64,000 nucleotides of DNA from contig NC_085124.1 of NCBI RefSeq assembly GCF_030269925.1, positions 6,820,001-6,884,000 on the forward strand, written 5' to 3'. The DNA comes from Bombyx mori. Lineage: Eukaryota > Arthropoda > Insecta > Lepidoptera > Bombycidae. Under the pieces are notes generated by a model, which was given only the letters and a program-made list of their open reading frames with translations, did no database searches and had not been told where the DNA came from. Both the position numbers and the translations under genes were made by a program. Within the stretch, counting starts at the first letter, position 1; each line of letters opens with the position of its first letter. This document shows, piece after piece, positions 57,696 to 64,000 of the stretch.

Positions 57696-60578
57696 TTAGT
57701 TCGCTCGTCGAGCCCTTCGTCGCAAGCGACGGGCTCGACGAGGACGGTGACCGGTGCTTGTGGTGCCTAAGAGCACCGTTAATGGATCAGGAGGATCCGT
57801 AATGACGTGCTTTGGGCGACGTCGACGGTTTACCATTCGGTCTACTGGGTCGGGTATGTAATTTCCAGCGGCTACGATGAGAGGGTTCTCATGTCGTGCC
57901 GCCTTCTCAAAATGGCGCAGCGATGCCGACTGTAGATACTTACTGACAGAGTCAAGCTCCAGGTCATCGTGGAGATCCACGTTCCTCAGGAACCATGGTG
58001 CTCCGACGGCTATCCTGCAGAATCGGGATTGAATAACCTGAAGGGGCTTCAAGTTGGTGCGGGCTGCGTGAGCGAACACTACGCTTGCATACGTCATAAC
58101 GGGGCGTATGCAAGTTTTGTAGAGAGTTACCTTATTACGGAGGGACAGTTTGCTTCGCTTGCAAAGCATAGGGTAGAGACGTCCTAATATGAAGGCGGCA
58201 CGGTCGCGTACCGTTTTAATATGGGGACGGAATGTCATCCCTCTGTCGAGGGTGACGCCTAGGTATTTGACCTGCGAGGCCCACGGTATGGGCTGGCCAA
58301 AGAGAGTGACGGGGCTAACGGCGGAGGTGTTTGCGCGCCTATTAGGGAGTGGGATGCTCGAAGTGGTATTCGGAGGGCGACCCCTTTTGAAGAGCACCGC
58401 TGTGCTTTTCGTGGGGTTGATGTCGATGCGCCACTTCCGGAACCACTGTCCCATGGTGGCTACTGCGATCTGGAGTCGCCGATGAAGCAGCGACATCTTC
58501 CTACACGAGTAGTAGATAGCCGTGTCATCGGCGAAGAGCGCTAGATGGGTCTCCGGAGACCGGGGTATATCATTGATATACAAACTAAATAATAACGGGG
58601 AGAGCGCGGAGCCTTGCGGGACTCCGGCAGTCAGTTGACGGGGACGAGAACGAGTTCCCTCTACTCGATATCGAAACGAACGGTTCGACAAGAAGTCTCG
58701 TATGATGAGCACGAGTCTGTCTGGCACTCCCATGTTGTACAGTTTGTAAATTAAACCGTTGTGCCAGACTTTGTCGAACGCCTTCGCGATGTCGAAGAAG
58801 AGGGCGCCGGTCGGGATTTGTTTACGCCTATTTAGTCCTATCAGGATGTGCTCCGTGAGGCGGTGCACTTGTTGTACGCACGAGTGTTTAGAGCGGAATC
58901 CGAACTGTTCGTCTATGAGAATTTTGTTCGCGGTAACAAAATCCCAGAGGCGTTTCCTAAGGAGCCGTTCGTAAATTTTTCCTATCGTCGGGAGGAGACT
59001 AATCGGACGGTAACTAGAAGTTTCGTTTGTCGGTTTGCCCGGCTTATGTATACCGATAACGTCCGCTTCTTTCCACACCGCGGGAAAGATGCAGTGCGTC
59101 ATAGCGGCATTTAAAATTGTAGCCAACATTGCTATCAGTTGGACTGGCAAGAGTTTTAGCGCGCGGTTGCGGATGCCGTCGGAGCCGGGTGCCTTCTTAG
59201 GTTGGAGATTGTGGATCGCGTCTCTAACTTCGTCAGTGGTAATGGGGCGTAACGCGTCCGAGGGCGGCAGGGAAGCTCTGCGCTCGACCTCCCTGTCGAC
59301 TAACTCGGTGTGTTCGGGGTCCGCGTGTTGAGTGCTGGTGGTGCACTGCTCTTGCAGTGCATCGGCCAGCAGCTCAGCCTTGTCATCGTCATCGAATGCC
59401 GGTGGTTGGCCTGAAGGGCGTATGAGGGGAGGCATAGTAGCGGTAGTTTCGGATTTGAGAGTCCTAGCTAGTCGCCAGTATGCTTGGTGGGAGGGCGCGA
59501 GTTGTTCTAAATAACTATGCCAATTATCGTTACGCGCGTCGCTTAGGCGGGAGTGGACTTCGCGTTGTAGACGACGCATCCGAATCCGGTTTGAATGCGT
59601 GGGAAGCCGATCGTAGGCCCGGATTGCCGCGTTCCTAACTCTTAAGAGATTCCTAAGTTCGGAGGATAGTCTGATGCGGTGGAAGCTGTCCTCCACATCG
59701 ACTTCTTTTGAAGATCTAATGATCGCGGAAGAGATGTGATCGGTAATGATGTTTATGGATTCGACGGTGTCCTCGGGGGATAGATTCGAATCCAGGCCGT
59801 AAGGGAGGATTGGCGGAGCGGCTTCGGCTAGGCACGTGCCCAGCTTATTCCAATCCACCATGGTCCTCGTAACAGTGACTGGGTTGTGAGGGCGACCGAG
59901 CTGCATAAGGACAGGTCGGTGGTCTGAGTCGAGCTCTGACAGTGCTTCGATGGAATGTAAGCGCAGAGTTACGTTCCTAAGCAATGCCAGGTCTATAGTG
60001 CTCGGACGGAGCGCGATGTTATACGGATAACATGTTGGAGTTGGGGGACCGACTACTTCAAAAGTGAGGTCGTCTATAAACGCGTCGAGACGCCTACCGT
60101 TAACGTTCGTACGATGGCAGTTCCACCTAGTGTGGTGGCAATTTAAATCGCCTGCCAGGATGACGGAGTCTCCCATGCCGAACAGTGACTCGATGTCACT
60201 GCTAAGGAGGGGCTTGTCCGGGGGGAGATAAACGGATGCGATGACGATCGGCTGGTGTCCCGTCAGCGAGATACGGCACACTGACGCCTCGATATGTAAG
60301 AGCGAGGGAGTATCGAGAGGGACAACGTGCAGGGCCCGCCTATAGTAAATGGCAGTCCCGCCTTTGGAGGCGGTGAGTCTGTCATTCCTAACCATGACGT
60401 AATTCGCGACTTTCGGGTCACGACGCGAGGGCTTCAGACAGGTCTCCTGCACTAACAAAATATCTACAAGATTGTCGCGGAGGAATTCGAAAATTTGATC
60501 GCGTTGCCGCGCGAGTCCGTTAGCATTGTAGAATGCTAACGTAAGGGAATACGGTTTTTCTCTACCTTTTTGCGCCAT
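57696..60578 (-). CDS. LINE ORF2: endonuclease and reverse transcriptase
   Basis: This 960-residue protein nicks target DNA and copies the element RNA onto it. An AP-like endonuclease domain spans about residues 10-225: QETC at 44-47 (catalytic Glu), GDLN at 143-146 and SDHRP at 218-222. A reverse-transcriptase domain spans about 500-760: YRPISLLP at 523-530, FFDIAKAFD at 594-602 with the first catalytic Asp, AGVPQGSALSP at 651-661 and FADD at 682-685. The C-terminal region (about 765-960) ends in an Arg-rich tail. There are no frameshifts or stops. The start ATG is 20 nt after the ORF1 stop, so translation probably needs reinitiation or coupling. Family and length fit the jockey clade. It is probably active in sequence terms, but activity is not shown. 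Confidence 0.95.
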   Translation of the reverse strand: MAQKGREKPYSLTLAFYNANGLARQRDQIFEFLRDNLVDILLVQETCLKPSRRDPKVANYVMVRNDRLTASKGGTAIYYRRALHVVPLDTPSLLHIEASVCRISLTGHQPIVIASVYLPPDKPLLSSDIESLFGMGDSVILAGDLNCHHTRWNCHRTNVNGRRLDAFIDDLTFEVVGPPTPTCYPYNIALRPSTIDLALLRNVTLRLHSIEALSELDSDHRPVLMQLGRPHNPVTVTRTMVDWNKLGTCLAEAAPPILPYGLDSNLSPEDTVESINIITDHISSAIIRSSKEVDVEDSFHRIRLSSELRNLLRVRNAAIRAYDRLPTHSNRIRMRRLQREVHSRLSDARNDNWHSYLEQLAPSHQAYWRLARTLKSETTATMPPLIRPSGQPPAFDDDDKAELLADALQEQCTTSTQHADPEHTELVDREVERRASLPPSDALRPITTDEVRDAIHNLQPKKAPGSDGIRNRALKLLPVQLIAMLATILNAAMTHCIFPAVWKEADVIGIHKPGKPTNETSSYRPISLLPTIGKIYERLLRKRLWDFVTANKILIDEQFGFRSKHSCVQQVHRLTEHILIGLNRRKQIPTGALFFDIAKAFDKVWHNGLIYKLYNMGVPDRLVLIIRDFLSNRSFRYRVEGTRSRPRQLTAGVPQGSALSPLLFSLYINDIPRSPETHLALFADDTAIYYSCRKMSLLHRRLQIAVATMGQWFRKWRIDINPTKSTAVLFKRGRPPNTTSSIPLPNRRANTSAVSPVTLFGQPIPWASQVKYLGVTLDRGMTFRPHIKTVRDRAAFILGRLYPMLCKRSKLSLRNKVTLYKTCIRPVMTYASVVFAHAARTNLKPLQVIQSRFCRIAVGAPWFLRNVDLHDDLELDSVSKYLQSASLRHFEKAARHENPLIVAAGNYIPDPVDRMVNRRRRPKHVITDPPDPLTVLLGTTSTGHRPRRARRLRRRARRAN

Positions 60579-60598
60579 TGATTACCGGTAAAGAATTT

Positions 60599-62203
60599 TT
60601 ATAACGTGCGAGACACGGACTCGTAGACGTCCATGTGATCGAAAGCGGCCGCGAGCCGCTGTTCGGGGGTTACCGACCTACGGATAGCATCTGCGAACGA
60701 TCGCAGACGGTCAAAGTTTACCGCGGTGACGAAGTCGCGCACGAGCGCGAAGTCGTTTACGACTGAGGGTTGCGGGGGGCGGTACGCGGGCGCGGGGCGA
60801 GGTGCGAGCAGGGGCTGAGGCGCGTGACGTGTCGCAGGCGGGAGCTGGGGTACGTTTTGTGTTCCCTCCTTCGTATACGGCAGCGGTTTTTTCCACGCCG
60901 AGACGGTGGGAACCGCAGCCGGCACGAAGGCTGGTTTCGGCACTGAAGGCGCCGAAGTCTTTGGGTCGACGGTTCGGGGGGCTGGGTGGTTCGGGCGTTT
61001 ACGCGGAGCCCTAGGACATCCGCGGTAGTTTGCCGGGTGCCCTTGCTTAAGGCATAGGACACAGCTTGGGGGTTCCGTCGCGGTTTCCCTAACACGCGAA
61101 CATTCTGTGGTTGCGTGATCGCCGAGGCATTTCACGCAGCGGGGGCGCGCGTGGCAATTACGCGCTGAGTGGCCATAGAGCTGGCACCTGTGGCACTGCC
61201 CGGGAGTACCACGTTTATGGGGGGCTTCGATGGTGACCCCGGAGAGGCCGCATATCGTTTTGAGACATGAGATTCTTTTCTTTGCCTCCGGGGTTGATTC
61301 TAGCGCGACGAGAATCATATTGTACGGCTGTCTGCCGCGTCCGCTGTGCATCCGGTGCACACTAATTATTGGGAGGGACTGACCGATCAGATCCTCCTTT
61401 ACGTAGTCTATGTCGAGTTCCTTGGGGACTCCACGTATCACTACGCGGAGTTCGCGGTCCTCCTGAAGAGCATAGGTGTGATAACCTATGTTCTCCTTTC
61501 GGAGGTAAGCAGAGAGGGCCCTATGGTCGCCCGGCGTTGCGACCTTAATCTGAATCCCATGCGCGACGTTACGCGCATGGGTATAATTAATTTTGTTGGC
61601 CTGAAGGGCCTGGGATACGCGATTCCACGCTGACTTCTCCTGGAGTATCAGCGGGGGCGGGACAACTGTTTTAGGCGCGGGCGCGGTTTTTGGGCGCGGC
61701 GGTGGGATTACGCGGCGGGCGGAGTCCGACTCCGGCGTTACGACTACCTGCGGTCGGGAGGCGGTCGCGGACTTGGTTTGCTTCGTCATGGAGCTCCGGG
61801 ACTCCACGACGCGAGTACGCTTTTTACCGCGCATTACAGTTTGGAACCCATCCGAGGTTCCGGGTTGAGGGCTAGTCGCGGACTCGAAGTCCATCTCCGA
61901 TTCGGTATCGGAGCCTGAACTAGACGCTATTGAGGTCGCGACGGACGAAACTGACGTGATTGACGCGGGCGCGGGGGTAGCGGGGGCAGGGGCGTTAGAC
62001 GCTACGGCGGCGGCGTGCGTACGTGCGCTTGAACACGGACCGGCGGCGGGGCACGCGAGGCATGCCTGCGAGGCATGTTTGGCGACGGCGGCGAGAGATG
62101 CGGGGGGAGAATATTTACCAAATGAGGCCCTATAGGCTTCGAATTCGGGCGCGATTGACGGGTATTTTTCCCGAATGAAGTCGATGAAAAGTTTTTCCTC
62201 CAT
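60599..62203 (-). CDS. LINE ORF1: gag-like RNA-binding protein
   Basis: This 534-residue protein is expected to coat the element RNA and guide it to the nucleus. Residues 40-100 are rich in Ala, Pro and Ser. Residues 190-330 form the PRE_C2HC-type region that precedes the zinc knuckles in jockey ORF1 proteins. Three CCHC-like knuckles follow: CHRCQLYGHSARNC at 337-350, CVKCLGDHATTEC at 356-368 and CVLCLKQGHPANYRGC at 381-396. A Pro-rich stretch leads to a C-terminal helix-prone region. The frame is intact. The ATG at 62203 is the first good start after the 5' untranslated region. Confidence 0.93.
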   Translation of the reverse strand: MEEKLFIDFIREKYPSIAPEFEAYRASFGKYSPPASLAAVAKHASQACLACPAAGPCSSARTHAAAVASNAPAPATPAPASITSVSSVATSIASSSGSDTESEMDFESATSPQPGTSDGFQTVMRGKKRTRVVESRSSMTKQTKSATASRPQVVVTPESDSARRVIPPPRPKTAPAPKTVVPPPLILQEKSAWNRVSQALQANKINYTHARNVAHGIQIKVATPGDHRALSAYLRKENIGYHTYALQEDRELRVVIRGVPKELDIDYVKEDLIGQSLPIISVHRMHSGRGRQPYNMILVALESTPEAKKRISCLKTICGLSGVTIEAPHKRGTPGQCHRCQLYGHSARNCHARPRCVKCLGDHATTECSRVRETATEPPSCVLCLKQGHPANYRGCPRAPRKRPNHPAPRTVDPKTSAPSVPKPAFVPAAVPTVSAWKKPLPYTKEGTQNVPQLPPATRHAPQPLLAPRPAPAYRPPQPSVVNDFALVRDFVTAVNFDRLRSFADAIRRSVTPEQRLAAAFDHMDVYESVSRTL

Positions 62204-62501
62204 CTTTACGTGATTTTCGCCCGGGGGGGGCGGCCCCGGGACTTAAACACGCGCTCGCCTTGCGGCGAGGCCCCTGCGTCGGTAACACTAAATTGGCCGA
62301 AGCGATTCTAGGAATTTTAGAAATTTTAGTGAATAGATTAAATAGAATAGAATTAGAGTGAATAGAACCACTGCACAGTTCCCGGGCGGCAATGCCTTGC
62401 AATTAGGCGCAGGTACAAATTCCGAAAAACACTTGGGCCACAGATGTGCCACGAACAATGATCTATTATCACCGGTAGTCACTTCCGACAAAACAATGAG
62501 C

Positions 62502-62535
62502 ACGTCCACGCGCGTCGGTTGCTCAAATCGGAATG
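62502..62535 (-). promoter_or_regulatory. LINE internal promoter: Inr and DPE
   Basis: The element starts CATTCCG. If its A is +1, the motif GGACGT (62502-62507, minus strand) falls exactly at +28 to +33, the position of the downstream promoter element. Jockey-type LINEs of Drosophila use this TATA-less Inr+DPE design, which lets each full-length copy carry its own promoter. The match also supports 62535 as the true 5' end. Confidence 0.65.
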
Positions 62536-62554
62536 GTACTTGGTGTCTAATATG

Positions 62555-62790
62555 GGATTCCGCACGGGTAGGTACCACCACCCCGCCTATTTCCGCCGTG
62601 AAACAGTAATGCGTTTCGGTTCGAAGGGTGGGGTAGCTGTTGTAACTACTTATATACTGAGACCTTAGAACTTATATCTCAGGGTGGGTGGTGCATTTAC
62701 GTTGTGGATGTCTATGGGCTCCAGTAACTACTTGACACCAGGTACCAGGTGGGCTGTGAGCTCGTCCACCCATCTAAGCAAAAAAAATTA
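62555..62790 (+). mobile_element. Bm1 SINE, 5'-truncated
   Basis: Bm1 body from TCCGCACGGGTAGGTACCAC to CCACCCATCTAAGCAAAAAA. It is flanked by the roughly 55-bp duplication (57370-57419 plus 62547-62554, and 62797-62850). A small local repeat, ACCAGGTACCAGGT, lies at 62738. Confidence 0.88.
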
Positions 62791-62796
62791 CTACTA

Positions 62797-62850
62797 ATTC
62801 AATATTTTAACAAAGCTGCTTTCCGTCTGTTTACTTACTGTCTAACATAA
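62797..62850. repeat. Right copy of the duplication flanking Bm1
   Basis: TTCAATATTTTAACAAAGCT onward matches the left copy with about 9 differences in 56 positions. Confidence 0.8.
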
Positions 62851-63112
62851 AATATGTAGATAGCATAATAGTCTGAATACATAGTAAGGCAAGTATTTAT
62901 CTTTAGCCATAAACCGAGGGTTCTGCAGGCGCACTTGTTTCAAGGGTACAATCATTAACGTCCTGCCTTGCCGGCTACTTATTTATTCAGAGTAAAGTTA
63001 AGCTCATACCTAAAGCCGACGTGTACATGCGGAAATTCTACATTATACCATTTTATTTATAGAATAACACTATTATAAAACAGTAATTAAGTCTAAGCTA
63101 AGACTTTCTTCA
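62851..63112. other. Non-coding stretch, nothing recognised
   Basis: No supported feature. Confidence 0.4.
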
Positions 63113-63265
63113 GTACTATGGGTGGTATAGCCGTTGTGTAAAACTGAGAACTCATGTCACAAGGTGGGTGGTAGTATTTATGTTGCTGATGTCTATGGGC
63201 TCCGGAAACTAATTAACACCAGGTGTGCCGTGAGCTCGTCCATCAATTTAAGCAAAAAAAAAACC
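63113..63265 (+). mobile_element. Old Bm1-related SINE fragment
   Basis: GAGAACTCATGTCACAAGGT, GATGTCTATGGGCTCCGG and GTGAGCTCGTCCATCAATTT then an A tail. Shares the ACTCATGTC variant with 30329 and 32154. Confidence 0.7.
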
Positions 63266-63450
63266 ATATGCAAGACAATACAGTATAGCTAAACCGCGAA
63301 TGGCAACCGCTACCTACTGTCATACGTTCAGGTTTTTATGGTAGGAGTCGTTATGCAATTCAGATTTCGACCTTATGTTTCAAGGTCGATGACAGAATTC
63401 ACGTTGTGATGTCGATGTATCGATCTATTAAAGCAGGAGGATAAATAAAA

Positions 63451-63740
63451 TCTTTATATATAAAAATGAATTGCTGTCCGTTAGTCTCGCTAAAACTCGA
63501 GAACGGATGGACCGATTTGGCTAATTTTGGTCTTGAGTTATTTGTGGAAGTCCAGAAAAGGTTTAAAAGGTAGATAAATATGATAATGCTCGGAATTAAT
63601 TAAAAATAGCAATTTTGTTATTGCTTTGATGTGTCCCCCATCGGACGGATTCCCTTTGTTTGTTTTAAGTTTATTTTATACAAAAGCTTGGGTATTTTAT
63701 TTATCGATTGAGGCACTACGAAGTCTGCCGGGTCAGCTAG
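63451..63740 (+). mobile_element. Complete non-autonomous Helitron (290 bp)
   Basis: Lies between A63450 and T63741, starting TCTTTATATATAAAAATGAA and ending GCCGGGTCAGCTAG. The 3' end is the same as that of the 1,123-bp Helitron at 4881-6003, while the 5' part differs. No functional frame. Confidence 0.85.
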
Positions 63741-63741
63741 T

Positions 63742-63788
63742 CAATAATAAATTACAGTTCCCTCAGCAAAGCGGGGGCGGGTCGCTAG
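63742..63788 (+). mobile_element. Helitron 3' terminus, fragment
   Basis: GCGGGGGCGGGTCGCTAG followed by T is the 3' end of the 804-999 Helitron type. The rest is missing or displaced by the neighbouring Helitron. Confidence 0.6.
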
Positions 63789-64000
63789 TATATAATAAAA
63801 AATACATTCTCCCATTTCACCACCGTACCCTTAAAATATTCGTTAAACAAGAAAATAATCGAAATCGCCAATACACACAACTGACCTAAACAAACTTCAA
63901 AAATGTCAAAGTGCTATGGATTAAAAAAGGTATACACACTTAAAAGTATTAAACTATTATACAATGTTAACTCTTCAGATTTAAATTTCGAAAGCTTTTC
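63789..64000. other. Window end, nothing recognised
   Basis: AT-rich, no supported feature. Confidence 0.4.

Larger units (their letters stand above)
57420..62535 (-). mobile_element. Full-length jockey-clade LINE (BMC1-like)
   Basis: The 5,116-bp element is flanked by GTACTTGGTGT (57409-57419 and 62536-62546). Layout on the minus strand: 332-nt 5' untranslated region, ORF1, 20-nt gap, ORF2, 193-nt 3' untranslated region and an 83-nt poly(A). Both frames are open and all core catalytic motifs are present. The long uniform A tract and intact frames suggest a young insertion. The length is close to the Bombyx BMC1 LINE as I recall it; subfamily identity is not proven. GC content is far above the flanks. 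Confidence 0.93.

Noticed and set aside
57407..57802. Plus-strand open frame starting with poly-Phe
   Set aside because: It is the LINE poly(A) read on the wrong strand, running into antisense of ORF2.
58189..59514. Several plus-strand open frames antisense to the LINE ORF2
   Set aside because: Shadows of the high-GC ORF2; no domain and no splice signals.
57370..62850. LINE and Bm1 joined head-to-head in one twin-priming event
   Set aside because: The LINE has its own 11-bp duplication (GTACTTGGTGT) on both sides, so it inserted separately into the flank of an existing Bm1.

Overview
This is AT-rich insect DNA, almost certainly from a silk moth (Bombyx). The support is a set of repeats typical of that genome: many copies of the tRNA-headed Bm1 SINE, a jockey-clade LINE whose size and layout fit the BMC1 type, two mariner elements of the DD37D (maT/Bmmar1-like) lineage, and many small Helitrons. 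The assignment rests on recognising these families, not on a database search.

Layout. 1-3.2 kb: a tandem duplication of a 2,071-bp unit carrying a Helitron nested in another Helitron. 4.8-6.1 kb: a second nested pair of Helitrons. 7.6-13.4 kb: a LINE tail, a partial Helitron, an internally deleted Tc1/mariner relic and a Bm1. 14.2-15.5 kb: a maT transposon complete to both ends, with one nonsense codon. 17.7-26.2 kb: SINE and LINE ends, a 5'-truncated copy of the jockey LINE, a miRNA-precursor-like hairpin and a mariner/LINE chimera. 28-33.2 kb: LINE C-terminal relics, Helitrons and a small tandem duplication. 34.4-39.6 kb: a CpG-rich patch, a MITE fragment, a composite element fused to Bm1, and further Bm1 copies. 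40.1-41.2 kb: a second, decayed maT. 41.9-48 kb: SINE and LINE ends and a Helitron with a 17-bp triplication. 49.3-50.1 kb: the only convincing host coding exon, ending at a strong splice donor, followed by long intron-like sequence with a candidate recursive splice site at 53,215/53,216. 53.8-56.8 kb: a full-length Helitron, Bm1, an inverted partner of the composite element and a MITE with both terminal inverted repeats. 57.4-62.5 kb: a full-length jockey LINE with two open reading frames, an 83-nt poly(A) tract, an 11-bp target-site duplication and a recognisable Inr/DPE promoter. 62.5-64 kb: Bm1 and Helitrons.

How the parts fit together. Most of the window is probably one or more long introns or intergenic DNA shaped by successive insertions. 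Several insertions can be dated relative to one another because uninterrupted 'empty site' copies lie in the same window. The Helitron boundaries (TC...CTAG inserted between A and T, with a hairpin before CTAG) and the LINE boundaries can be fixed to the base this way. No rRNA, true tRNA gene, CRISPR array or viral gene was seen.
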